DNA of 64,000 bases from Ophiocordyceps camponoti-saundersi (nom. inval.) (taxonomy: Eukaryota; Ascomycota; Sordariomycetes; Hypocreales; Ophiocordycipitaceae): positions 420 to 64,419 of the forward strand of contig PDHQ01000014.1 of assembly GCA_003339415.1 (NCBI GenBank), in the 5' to 3' direction. Below the pieces are notes generated by a model. It was given only the letters and a program-made list of their open reading frames with translations, was not told the DNA's origin and did not search any database. Position numbers and translations under genes: made by a program. Below are positions 45,001-56,001 of the stretch, one piece after another; the first letter of the stretch is position 1, and the number at the start of each line of letters is the position of its first letter.

Positions 45001-45648
45001 AATTAGTAGGGGGAGGCACCTCTTGATGAACACTCTGCAGGTCCACCAATCTGTTGGGTATGTTTTCCGGATCGCGAATATCATCCGTCGTCACCTCGAG
45101 GTCACATCCCGCGCACTGGAGTATGCAGTTGACCAGATCCGCCATGGCTTCCGCGTCATCGTGTTTATACTTGTCGAGCCAGGCCTGCGCAATGGCGTCA
45201 GGAGCATCGCCAGAGCCGAAAATGTCGGCTGCGACTTTGGTGAGCTTCGCATGGAGCGCGAGGCGTCAGGCAGCTTGCACATACCAAAGAGGCCGCTGCC
45301 ACTGCCGGCATCGATGCGCACCACCTTTTTCGGCCTACTAGGAATCCTTGCGATATGACTCGAGCCGTTGATCTTGGGCTTCTTAGTCGACGGCTTCTTG
45401 GGGCGGGCGCTGCGAGACGATTTGCGCCATCTGGGCGGGGGATGATCGGCATCACTGGCGGCATCGGGCTCGTCGCTCGACTCTTGTTCCGAGCCAGGCT
45501 CGTCATCGGCTTCGTCATCGTCGGCGTCGGCTTCGTTGTCGTCTCTCTTTCTCTTGGGCGCGAACTTGGCCGGGGGTCGCACGACGCGTCCGGATCGACG
45601 ACGCGCTATCGTCTCCGTCTCGGGGCTTGCGCTCGGGCTACCGTCCAT
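42083..45648 (-). CDS. scc3: Cohesin subunit Scc3 (STAG/SA family)
   Basis: Exons 45648-45285, 45228-45020 and 44959-42083 give 1149 residues, normal for the family. The basic N-terminus (RRRSGRVVRPPAKFAPKRKR) is followed by an acidic patch. The STAG domain includes KTCSESIQSFFDTVFVHRYR and the cohesin-conserved block WIWHLPTVFMEPGYLRYLGW near residues 335-360, then HEAT-like helices. The C-terminus is acidic with DDEPPVDEESDGG. Scc3 holds the cohesin ring on chromosomes and recruits loaders and release factors. For intron 1 two AG acceptors are in phase; the CAG at 45229-45231, giving LFADIFGSGDAPDAIAQAW, is preferred. Confidence 0.94.
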
Positions 45649-46090
45649 GATGGTGATGTTTTGCCCCTGTTCTGTTGCGTCGATGTGAAGGTAAGGACGT
45701 TCTCAGCTGAAGGCAGGAAAAAAAGGGGGGCCGGGAGAAGGACTCGAGGTCCGACGCGAGAAGTGGTTCGCGATATGGATGTTTCTGGCGCGCGTCTGGA
45801 AGTGAAGTGGTGATGGGGTAAAAAAGGATTAAGTAATCATCAATAGACAGTCAGCTACCCTGTGGGGCGTGCTGACTCAACCCATGCTCGTGACCCGACC
45901 AATACTGGCCAGCCACTCAGCCTCTTCAACGACAATAGCCGCCTAGACGCTGATGAAACAGTCTAACGCTGCCATGCCATTTCTCTTACGCAACGCGGCC
46001 CGCGTGACTGGCAACCTGTCAAGATATGGCACGCCCGAAAGCTGAGGATCGTCGGCCCTCTTTCCGTCCACTGACTCCTACGCTGGCGTC
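45649..46090. promoter_or_regulatory. Divergent promoter, scc3 / ureD
   Basis: Start codons lie 442 bp apart. An ACGCGA sequence (about 45756) and a GCGCGCGTC stretch (about 45789) resemble, but do not match, the ACGCGT box. No TATA box is seen. Confidence 0.4.
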
Positions 46091-47086
46091 ATGACGATCC
46101 AGGTCGCCTCCCACCCCTTTCCCAGGTCCACGTCGTCGCCCGGCGAGGGCAAGCTCGTCGCCAAGCTGCTGCCTGGCGGCGGATCAGGGCTCGAGACTAT
46201 ACTCTACCAGTATCCGCTGAAGCTCATCTCGCCCTCTGCCCCCTCGGCCGCACAGAAGAGCGTCCTCGTCTTTCTCCTGTCGTACGGCGGCGGTCTGGTC
46301 GCCGGCGATGCCGTGAATCTGTCTATCCATGTCCGACCTGGCGCCAGCTTGAGTCTTGTCACCCAAGGCCATACCAAGATTTTCAAGTGCCCGTCCGCCG
46401 ATGTCGTAACCAGTCAGTCGATGCGCATACGCATGGACCGGGACTCGGCTGTGTGTCTGCTCCCCGATCCGGTTCAGCCTTTCGAGGACAGTGTCTATGT
46501 TCAGACGCAGGTATTCGAGCTTGAGAAACGATGCTCGCTGTGCCTCTTGGACTGGGTCACCGCTGGACGGACCGCACGCGGGGAGAAGTGGAGCTTTGTC
46601 AAGTGGACAGGTCGAAATGAAGTCTGGCTGCGCGGCGCGACGCCACGTCTCTTGGTCAGAGACACCATCGTTCTCTCCGCCGACGGCAGCAGCGCCGTTG
46701 ATCAGTCGCTCAGCGAAACCATGAGCTCAATGACCATCTTCGGCTCTCTCATTCTCCGCGGCGCCATGCTGGAACCACTCGCCAAGTTTTTCCTTACCGA
46801 ATTCGACCAGCTGCCCCGTCTTGGGGCGCGAGACTTTCGGACTAAGGAGGAACGGGAGCAAGAAGCCCAGACCATGTCCAGCTTTGAGCGCTGGAGGTCG
46901 CGCAGAGTTGAGAGCGAGAAAGCTCAGGGTTTACTATGGACGGCGGCGCGAGTGAGGGGATGTGTAGTCGTCAAGTTCGCTGCGCCCACCGTAGAGGCTG
47001 GCAGAGAATGGATTGGATCCATGCTGGTCAAAGAGGGAACCATAGACACTTGCTTCGGTCAAGATGCTTTGATGTGTGTAAGGTAG
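46091..47086 (+). CDS. ureD: Urease accessory protein UreD/UreH
   Basis: One exon encodes 331 residues. UreD is part of the chaperone complex with UreF and UreG that loads nickel into urease. The family blocks are visible: GEGKLVAKLLPGGG, LKLISPSAPS, LLSYGGGLVAGDAVNLSIHV, GASLSLVTQGHTKIFKCP, LLPDPVQPFEDSVY, LLDWVTAGRTARGEKW and, near the end, the VRGCVVVKFAA segment. No other urease gene is in the window, which is usual in fungi where they are scattered. The gene needs no intron, and the start follows GCGTC immediately upstream of the conserved N-terminus. Confidence 0.93.
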   Translation: MTIQVASHPFPRSTSSPGEGKLVAKLLPGGGSGLETILYQYPLKLISPSAPSAAQKSVLVFLLSYGGGLVAGDAVNLSIHVRPGASLSLVTQGHTKIFKCPSADVVTSQSMRIRMDRDSAVCLLPDPVQPFEDSVYVQTQVFELEKRCSLCLLDWVTAGRTARGEKWSFVKWTGRNEVWLRGATPRLLVRDTIVLSADGSSAVDQSLSETMSSMTIFGSLILRGAMLEPLAKFFLTEFDQLPRLGARDFRTKEEREQEAQTMSSFERWRSRRVESEKAQGLLWTAARVRGCVVVKFAAPTVEAGREWIGSMLVKEGTIDTCFGQDALMCVR

Positions 47087-47638
47087 CTGTGCGATGTCCT
47101 CATGTATGTATGTATGTAGGACAGAGTCAGACAAGAGAAATGAATAATGGTTTCTCTTGATCTGAGAACTGGTAGAAGCCATGTTGTTGTCATTGACGCT
47201 CAACAGCTGAATAACTTTCTTTGGAGTCGCGTATCTATCAGCAGGTCTAAGGTCCGTGTCTCTCCAGTCAATGTCTCTGGAGCTTGCAGAAGGTTGAGAA
47301 GGGCATTCTTCAAGCCCTTCTGGCACATAAACCTCCATAGTCCGTAGAAACCGTCTTTCAAGGTGCCACGCATGGGATTGTCAGATGCCGAAATTCTCCG
47401 CCTTAAAGGGCGCTAGGTAGGAACCCTAAGCATCGCAATCCATAAAAAGCAAGCGGTGAACACAAAAAACACCGGCAGAAAAGAGGCTTTCCTTCCCCGC
47501 CAAACCTTCCTAATGGAGGGGCTCAGAGCCTCACAGGTGTGCATTTGCCAGTCGGCAGGCGGGTAGGTGTAAATACATATGGCACTCACTCTTCCTTCAC
47601 ACCATGGTCTCTCACATCTCATCCCATAGAACATCATC
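47087..47638. other. Intergenic, no gene seen
   Basis: TATG repeats lie at 47100-47118. The remainder holds the 3' end of ureD and the promoter of the Pol III subunit gene. Confidence 0.55.
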
Positions 47639-49244
47639 ATGACTGGTGGAAGAGGAGCAACTCGCGGCGTCGGACGCGGCGGCGCCACATCCGATCGCCA
47701 GGAGGCCGCGGCACGAAGCGCAGATACGACAGCAGCAGAGGCAAGCGGCAGCGCAACGACGCATGCGACCGGGCGAGGGTCACGCGGCGCTTCATCTACT
47801 GCTACAACAGGCCGCTTTCGTCCCAAGGCTAGACGTAGAGATGAGGCCGACAGAGACGAGCTAGCCAGGAGAGAGGCGCAGAAGGACAATGAGAAAGCAG
47901 CAGAAGAACGGCGGGCACGCGGACGGGCGCGCTTCCGAAGCAAGAAAACTCGCGGTGATGTGATGGGGAGTAGGGGCAGGGGCATCAGCACTGCCAGTGG
48001 GCCTTTTTCTGGAGGACCCTTCGGAGGTAACAGCTCGACGATCAGGACATCAAGAATGATGGGCTGACCGGTTCCGAGCAGCCTCTTCGGGTGCTGGCGG
48101 CTTTAGGAGTGGCGGCGGCAACTTCAATATTGGAGGGGGAGGGGGGAGTGGTGGTGGAGGAGGTGGAGGAGGAAGCAGTGGCATGGGAAGATCCAGCAAA
48201 TCCGACATTGATGGCTTCGGAGCATCAGCGGACGGCTCCGATGCTATGCGCGAGACACGCATCAACGCTGACAAGCTATACGTCATGACAACAAACGAAG
48301 AGTTAGACAGCGAGGACGAAGCATTGCGCGCCGCTCTTCACTCGAGATACCAAGGCATCCCGCTACCGATGGGCATCTACCGACGCGAGAAAAATGACAC
48401 GGCCGCCGCCACATCCGAGCTCGAAGCTGCCAAAAGAGCCCAGACCGTCGACTCTAAGGAAGAAGAAAGTCTATGGGCCGATGGTGATGATCATCGTCCG
48501 ACTTATGTCCAACCTGTCGAGAGCGGCGACTGGGATGTCAAAGTCCAACGAATGCGCATCAAGAAGGAGGATGACGACGACGCTATGAATCTCGACGCTC
48601 GTCCTGAACATGAGGAGAAGCCAAAGACGCAGGGGGGGCCGCGTAAAGAGGCATCCATGGATCTCGAAGAGCAAATCATCGCCGCTGACCTGGCTCTTCT
48701 CGCTAGCGAACTAGGCGCCTCATCAATCTCAGACTCGGAAACAACCAACAAGGACGGCCGACTCTACCTATTCCAATTCCCACCTTATCTTCCCCCCCTA
48801 GAATCATCACCATCATCACCTTCATCACCATCCACAGCAACGGCGACAGCAACACAAGTAAAGACGGAAGAAGGCACCACATCATCAACATCACCATCCG
48901 AACCCATCATCTTCGACGCCAAAACCATGCCCCAGGGCGGTCTCCTCGGCACAATGCGCGTCCACCGTTCCGGAAGGACGGAACTAGACTGGGGAAACAA
49001 CAGCTCACCAACCCTACAGCTCGGTCCCGCCATACCCAGGAACTTCATCACCAACGCCATCATCGTGGAGGAGAACGACGACACCGCCCCTCCTACCACC
49101 CAGCAGAAGCAGAAACAGTTTGCAGGTCATAGCTTTGCCATGGGGCCCATCATGGGTCGTTTCATCCTAGCGCCTATCTGGGATTTGGATGATGATTGGT
49201 CTGTTGATTCGGACGATCTTCGTGTTGATGGTGAGGGTTCTTGA
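47639..49244 (+). CDS. rpc53: RNA polymerase III subunit Rpc53/RPC4
   Basis: Exons 47639-48026 and 48082-49244 (55-nt intron) encode 516 residues. The N-terminus is GR-rich, with a basic RARGRARFRSKKTRGD-like segment; the middle has a long Gly run (about residues 145-160) then acidic low-complexity sequence. The C-terminus carries the RPC4 domain: LFQFPPYLPP, a Ser/Pro/Thr spacer, GLLGTMRVHRSGRTELDWG, and the closing FAMGPIMGRFILAPIWD. Rpc53 with Rpc37 forms the TFIIF-like module of Pol III that supports termination and reinitiation, so it would act on genes such as the tRNA-Ser here. Two lysines in MRIKKEDD and VKTEEG could be SUMO sites by consensus. Confidence 0.9.
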
Positions 49245-49735
49245 AGTCTTCCTTTCTGAAGTTTGAGCGGCGTCTCGTGTGATTCATTAGAAGTTTCCTT
49301 GTTTTTCTTCAGTAGGGGATGATAAGGGGGAGATGAAAAGGTGAAGCGTTGGCGATGAAGCGGGAGGATCGTGAAAAGCGTTGGAAGCCGTCATGAGAAT
49401 GAACGCAGCTTTAAATTGTACGCATAACTTCCGTGCAGTGATAATGAAAAGACCATGTTGAAGAATCAAGCACACATTCAACACCGAGACACCTCTCACC
49501 GCACGTGGCTGATGCCGTCGATGAAGACAACAACTGTCTCATCGTATAAAACGAGCTCGCGTCAAAGCACGAGCATCAAGTGACAAATAGCCGTGGCATC
49601 ATTCTTTACTCGTGCCGGGATATGATTACACACTAAACACAAAAGAGCTTCCTCCTCTCCCTTCTATACATCACGCCATACAGTGGCGATGACCAACTCC
49701 AACCCTCGTCATCAACCGAACCGATCATCAGCTCG
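49245..49735. other. Intergenic between convergent genes
   Basis: No gene seen; it contains the 3' flanks of rpc53 and the rhodopsin-domain gene. Confidence 0.55.
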
Positions 49736-51600
49736 TCATACCAACCTACCGGGGTACGACAAAAGCTCATCATCATCGGTATCTTCTTCGACATCGTCGT
49801 CGTCGTCATCGTCGTCGTGGCCGTCATACCCGCCGCCGTTGTCAAAGTTCTCCCCGTCGTCATCTCTGGCCTTGCCCTTATCCGGGCTTTGCGCCTCTAG
49901 ATCCACGTCGCCGGCGAGTACGCTCGTCAGCAGCGCCGGATGCTTCCACGTCGAGGTCCTTCGGTGATCCTCGATGACGAACGTGTCGCTCCTGGCGTCG
50001 CTTAGCGGCCTGCTATCCGTCGGCATCAACTGCCCGGCTCGCATGCTGTCAAAGTTCTCCAGCGACAAGCTGCCATAGTTGGCCGTCATCGTCCTTCCAA
50101 TCTCGATTTCCTCGCCTTCATCCTCTTCCTCGTAATCGAGGCTTTCGAACGACAGGGTGCCGCTGATGCCGTAGGCTGCCCAGTCCCCCTTCATGGTCGA
50201 ATTTTTGCGCTCTTGCTTACGCTTCTGGACAGCTTCAAGAGGCGTCAGCTGCGAGTCGTCATTGTTGGCGAAGCTCGGGCGACCGTTCTGGCCAGCGTTG
50301 TTGCTCATGATGCCACCGCCGGGGCTATTGAGCGATATCTCGCTGATGTTCATGGCTGGCGCGCCCTGTCCGGTCGGCTTCTTGCCATCTTCTTCCCCGT
50401 CGGGGTATGCTGGGACTTGTGTCTTATCATTACCCGTCCGCGATTTAGTGAATTGGGTCGTGAAGCCCTTGATTTTGCAGAAGCGCAGGAGAGGTCGAAT
50501 GGTTGCCATGCTCGATGCGAAGATGGCTACTCCGGGCTCGATGATGGACCAAATCAGCGTATCCGATGCCGTGTCTGGACCCAAGTTAGACTTCGGAAGG
50601 GAATCTCCCCAAGACTTTTTGCGCTGTACTTACAACTCAAGTCGTCCATCTGCTTTAATCCATCCAGAAACCTGAGTCGAACGAGCGTGGCGATGCTGGC
50701 GCTGCGAAGAGTCAGCCACCAGGAAAGAAAGAATGCGATAAGGGGCAAAACGATCTTACAAGATACCGAGGCCGAGGATGACGATGACGGTCACTTTGGC
50801 CTGTCGGGTCATCTTGACATTCCAGACCATGGGGATGGGGAGGAGGGCCTTTGTCATGGTCAGCCAGGGCCCTGCCACGACCGTAGAAGCAATTTACTCA
50901 CGTAAAGCCAATCAGACGAGACGGTGAGGACGGTGAGAGCAATGACGGAATCAACAATCCCCTTGGGAGAAGCGCATTCGCCACGCTCGATGCGAAAGTC
51001 CCACTGCTTTTGGACCGGGATGCACTGAAAGATGTCCCAGATAAACAGACCGATACTCCAGAGAGTGACGATGGTGAGACTGATCCAGAGAATCCACTTG
51101 TAGACGGCCCAGACGTTGCTCAGCCGCAGGAGGAAGATGCCGATACTGAGTTTAACAAACATCATGTTGAGGATATAGATGGTTGTCGCGATTGATTGCC
51201 ACTGCGAGGGCTTTAGCCATCATCAAGAAGGGCTGACAGCGTAATACGCACCATGAGGGCCGCCACCAGATCGGGAATCGACAGCGCCGCATTGTGTTTC
51301 CCCAGTCCCCTTCCGACGCCGGCCAGGACGAAGCAACACGTCAAAGTGAATGTTGCCTATCACAGGATTGTCAGCTTTGCTTCTATCATCAAACTAACGG
51401 GTAGAGAGAGCGCCAACCTGCGCCACCAGCATGAACCAATCGTCGATCTGAAAGTTCCTCGTCATATAGCCTCTCGCGTAGGTGCGCAACCCGACAGCTA
51501 TCCATGTCAGCGGCAAGAAGACGGCGCATACCGCCACCAGGCCGGGCCCATGAGTCTGCTTGACATCGACATTTGGATTGACGAAGTCTGACAGATCCAT
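49736..51600 (-). CDS. PTH11-like rhodopsin-domain membrane protein
   Basis: Six exons read 51600-51418, 51356-51252, 51201-50902, 50848-50760, 50701-50634 and 50574-49736, giving 527 residues. The 'fungal rhodopsin domain' pattern is clear: first helix VAVCAVFLPLTWIAVGLRTYARGY, FQIDDWFMLVAQ, GLGKHN before the third helix, FVKLSIGIFLLRL, the WDIFQCIPVQKQWD loop with conserved Cys, and DSVIALTVLTVSSDWLY, then ALLPIPMVWNVKMTRQAKV, and the last helix of the set IIEPGVAIFASSMATIRPLLR. Seven helices are expected at the plasma membrane. Related proteins include PTH11 of Magnaporthe and many of unknown function; no CFEM domain is present. The roughly 250-residue C-terminal tail is polar, phosphorylatable and ends in an Asp run (DDDDDDDD) with a Glu/Asp-rich close. 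Ligand and role are unknown. Confidence 0.88.
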
Positions 51601-53302
51601 CTTCACCGACGACGGCCGGAGAGACGAGGACCCCCACGGCGCAAGCAGTTGCGATGCGATCAACGAAGACTTGCAAAGGACCGGCGACAGATGGAGATGC
51701 GCACAACAGTAAGTGTGTGAGTGTGTGTGTGTGTGTGAGTGTGTGTGGGTTGACAGTAAGGAACCGGCCCAAGGGGGGAGGGGATGCCGAGAAAGGAATG
51801 TCAAAAGGTTAAGGTAACCCGTGGCCCTACTTCTCTTGCTTTGGTCCCCGGACGGCGGTGATGGAATCTAGCTTCGAGGTAGCCAGTGGGTTCAGCGGGG
51901 ACGGGGTCCTCTAGAAAAGCTCATGGCAAGAAGAAGCTTATCCGAACACCGCCAACGAGCAGGTATGCGGGAGAGCAGGGGGGAGGAGGCAAAGGATGCG
52001 AAATGGTCAAAGAGCGAATAGAAGCAATGAAAGTCGACGAGCAAAGCGCATCCTTGCTGGCGGGCGCCGGGCTGCTGCTGACGACGAGGACGCCGGCAGC
52101 TCTCACTAGGGCATCAAAGGCACGAAGGCCCTGGTGTAGCGCCCGACGCGTGGCGAGGAAAATAAACTCGAACGCGGGACTGGCGGTCTTTGGCTAGTAC
52201 ATAGCCGGCCAAGGCATACGCGCCGGATACCCTGGCCGGCTGTCAGGATAGAGGAAGCCCGTCCGGCGGCGCCATGCCCGCACAGAATGCTCCGACGGAT
52301 GCGGCGGATGCGAGTCTAGCGCGAAGAAGACGGTCTCTGATCCGGGGGAGGAAGACAGCAGTTTTATGACGGCTACTTAGCGGCTGTAGGCCCTGTGAAC
52401 CCCCTTCTCATTGTATCTGCGAAGAACTGAGCTGCACCATCATCATAGACGTGTTGAAGCACGTACTTGAAGAGGGCAATGAATAACGGCTGAGTCGGAG
52501 CCGCGCACGGACAATGGGCAGGTATGCGGAAAGCTCTCCATCCTCGGGGTATCGAGGGTTCAACAGGAAGCTCGAGCGTGCCGAAAAGGACAGGGAAACA
52601 GTTGTATCCGTTGAATATGCAGAAGGGGATTGGAGTCACGTCGGAATGTGGATTGCATCGGCTCACGTGCTCGGCCCTGCATGACGCGCCTGCCTTTTTT
52701 TTTCTTGCAGGGCTTCCTGCGGGCTTCCTGCGGATGATCGACGATGATGTCATGCCTGGTTCTTGGGGTGACAGTGATACCTGAGGCAACAAGAATTTTT
52801 CATCCGAGATGGCAATATCGTCTCTTTCCTTCCATATATCCCCCTCCCCGCATGTTCCCCTCTGCGACGATGCTCCCGGAGCCGGACAGCCGGAGCCGAG
52901 CCCGGAGCCGAGACCTGACCATGCTCTCACCCCTTCCCTTCGAACACGTTGGGGAAATATGCCTACATACGTACAAAACATGTGCATAACCGTTGCTGAA
53001 ATGAAACGGGGAAAAGTAAAGAGGGAAAGGTGAATACGAATACGCAGTCAGTTTGGTGGGTAGGAAAGCTAGGAATGCAGAAAAACAGGGTGTGGAAAAG
53101 CCAAGAAACGCCTTGCCCTAACCGGTGAGATGGCAATAAAGACTAAAGGTTCCGGAACGATGCAAGGCCCGAGGGCATATCACCACCCTCGCACACAAAC
53201 AACACGCGCACATACATACATACTTACTACACACGCATATACGCTCGCTCGCTCACACAAGCGCGCCTCACGCAGAGAGATACGAGCTACTACCGACGCG
53301 AG
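51601..53302. other. Gene-free 1.7-kb stretch
   Basis: A GT repeat (51714-51744) lies in the promoter of the rhodopsin-domain gene. The remainder is balanced in composition with a GCCGGAGC-type repeat around 52876-52912 and TACA repeats near 53210-53225. Frames of up to 204 codons (minus, 52373-52987) show no family features. Confidence 0.55.
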
Positions 53303-54301
53303 ATGGAGCCTTCTCCTCCTCCATCTTCCTCTCACACGTGTGACAGCCACCTGCGCCACAAGAGCCACAGCTACGGCTCCCACGCGCTACAGCGGGTCGC
53401 CGTCTGGGAGCCAGATTCGCCCCCGCCACCGAACAAGCAGCTCCTCCCGTGGCTCGTGTGCGTTCATTAATTCCCCGTGGTTTTCTTCACTTCCTTCATG
53501 GTCGTTTCTGGCTGACGCCAAGTCCGGGGCATGGGAGGGGGGCAAAAGGGATGAAGATACATCCATGGCGGCGCTTGGCGGGACCCATGCATCACGCTGT
53601 ACGACTTTGAGCCCTCGATCGGGCATCTGAGTAACGATCAGATCCGCGGCTTCGCCAGTATAGATTATCGTCTCTCGCCCCATCCAGATCATCCTCAGGA
53701 TGCGACGTCGACGCCCGAGGACGAGCTACGAACCGCCCGTCACCCAGACCACCTTGTTGACGTCCGCTCCGCCCTTAGACTGCTCTCGACGGAGCATAGT
53801 CTCTTCGCAGACGGCTACATCCTCGTCGGACACAGCGCCGGCGCCACGCTAGCTCTGCAACAACTTCTTCTGCTCGACGATGACATGCCCTCCATTCCCC
53901 ATCCGCTAGCCATCATCGCCATAGCAGGTATCTACGACCTCGTCGGCCTCAACAGCCGCTTCCAAGGCCAATACACCGACTTCTTGTCCGCCGCCTTCGG
54001 CCCTTCCGAGTCCGACTGGCGCGAAGCCTCACCCATCACCCACGTCTCTCGCTGGCCCTCGCGCGCCCCCCCAGCGCTGACCCTCGCCCACTCGCCCCAA
54101 GACGCGCTGGTCGACGTCGACGAGATGCGCAATATGGCCGCCCGCCTGGCCGACAACGGCGTCGTCGACGACGTCTGCTTGGTTCCCGACCTCGTTGGCG
54201 ACCATGATGCGCCGTGGAGGGAGGGAGATCAGATTGCTGCCCTCGTCAGGCGCGTGCTCCGGCGCACGACGACTGAAGATCATATCGCACATCAGCCTTG
54301 A
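53303..54301 (+). CDS. bna7: Kynurenine formamidase (BNA7)
   Basis: Exons 53303-53457 and 53557-54301 (99-nt intron) encode 299 residues of an alpha/beta hydrolase. The oxyanion-hole motif HGGAWRDP (about residue 54), the nucleophile elbow GHSAGAT (about residue 143) and a late Asp/His pair (SPQDALVD and GDHDAPW) match kynurenine formamidase, which hydrolyses N-formylkynurenine in the tryptophan-to-NAD pathway. The first exon supplies SYGSHALQRVAVWEPD, the expected N-terminus, and splicing gives LPWLVYIHGGAW. Without the splice the HGGAW frame is closed by a TGA just upstream. The NAD kinase in this window uses the end product of the same route, but the genes are 38 kb apart and not a cluster. 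Confidence 0.92.
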
Positions 54302-56001
54302 ATGTTTCCTTTTCTTTTCTCCACTTTCCTTCTTCAAATCATCTGCTCTCTTTGGAACAAAAGCTGTCCTAGCCAGTGCCCCCCTTTGAGACATATCCTC
54401 TGCACCCCAAGCAGCGTGTCACCGAATACAACAACATCTTGCAGAACCGACTCGCCTCCATGCGCGTCACCAAAAAAGTAAGAAAATGCAACAAAAAGAA
54501 AACATTCTCCAACCCCGCTTCCCCTCATCCATCCGTCCCTCCCCCCCTTTAGAAACCCACGCCCCCGCTTCTCATCAATGCGGCAGATTGATTGATCGAA
54601 GCCTCTTCGCTTGAACTATTATGACGTCAATGATCATCTTCCTCACGTGACGCGACCAATCGGCTCACGTATATGCATACTGAGACCCCTGTTGCGGCCT
54701 CTCCCGGAAATATCCACGCTAGTGTCAAAGTAGCTTAGCGTGAAGAAGCCAAGTCCGACGTCGTCCGTTCTCGATATAAGAGATGAAACAATAAGAAGAG
54801 ACCCTCAGGGGATCTTGGAGTATAAGTGACCGATCTCTCTCGCTTCATCACGAACAGGATGCATTGTATATACGTGATATACACACACGTCTGGTGCTCT
54901 TTCTCGTCAAACCCCCTCCCCTCCTCCTTTTTTTTTGCCACCATCCACGCCCACCCATCAAGGCCACCTCCCGTCTCACCAGATCGTCGATCAAGGGGGG
55001 AGGGGAAGGGGCCGCGCCACTGAAGAGACAATAGAAGAAAAAAAAAAGACAGAAAAAGGAAATAAACACAATAGACAAGCACCAAAGAAACCACACAAAT
55101 AGAAACCTCGTACTCGAGTTGGTGAGCTTGAAGAGCTGGAAAGAGGAAAGATTCAATGACAGCCAGGAAAAAAAAAGCAGGAATACCTCGCCTCCCACCA
55201 CCGCCACCGCCGCCTCGACGATCACCATTTCCACCATCTTCCCCCCCTCCCCCCCCTCTCGTCTCCCATTTCCGCACTGGCTTGCACCAACCCGAAAGAG
55301 GGTTGGAGACAAGGACAAGACAAGAAGCGGAGGATTCTAAACGTCCTCCGACATCGCCATCTTCCATCCTACCGCACAAACGTAACAACAGGTGCCTCGC
55401 AGCCAACTCGTCGATCCTTGGGTAAATCGTTTCCAAGGCTCGTCTTGCACAGTCCCCTTTTTTTGTGTTTTCACCTAAAATCTCCCCAACGTACTTTTTG
55501 TCTTCATCATTCATCTCACGCCCACTTCCGTGCTTCAAAGAAGTCGCATCCCTTTCGTCCGTAACTTTTCCACATCCTTAAACACAGACGGCAGAAGAGG
55601 TAAGTCGCAGGAAAGAGGCGTAAGGAAAAGCTGGCACACACAAGCCGCCGTCGTGCCAACATCGCTTATCGCCGCACAAAACAAGGGAATGTGGTAGCCC
55701 CATGAGGGCAGGCGATTACATCGTCCAAAGATCATGAGAGCTTCCATCCGGAACTCATGTAACAGAGACGCGCGTCGGCGAACAAAGGCCGCCAAAAACG
55801 CTCCTCATGCGGGTCGAGTGACACAAGGAAAAATAAGAAAGGTTTGCCACAATATATGTAGAGTCGTGAGCGCGTCCTGGTTGGCTTCGCAAACGCCGCT
55901 CGACCTTCCGTTCTATCGCGCTGCAATTCGCAGCGACGCCTCGAGGTCGGGCGCTATCCAGCAAATCTCGAGATGTTTGTCGTTGAGAAAGATATCGGCG
56001 A
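54302..56001. other. Gene-free 1.7-kb stretch
   Basis: Composition is mixed with polypurine patches. The minus-strand frame 54735-55538 (267 codons) is dominated by a Gly run and aromatic low-complexity sequence and is not accepted as a gene. CCACC/CCGCC repeats lie at 55194-55260. Confidence 0.55.

Noticed and set aside
52373..52987. 204-codon open frame, minus strand
   Set aside because: No start context, domain or intron pattern; passes through GCCGGAGC-type repeats.
13366..54301. NAD kinase and BNA7 as a NAD-metabolism cluster
   Set aside because: They are 38 kb apart with many unrelated genes between, and no other pathway gene is present.
54735..55538. 267-codon open frame, minus strand
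   Set aside because: The product is mostly a Gly run and aromatic/Leu low-complexity sequence from polypurine DNA; no recognisable domain.
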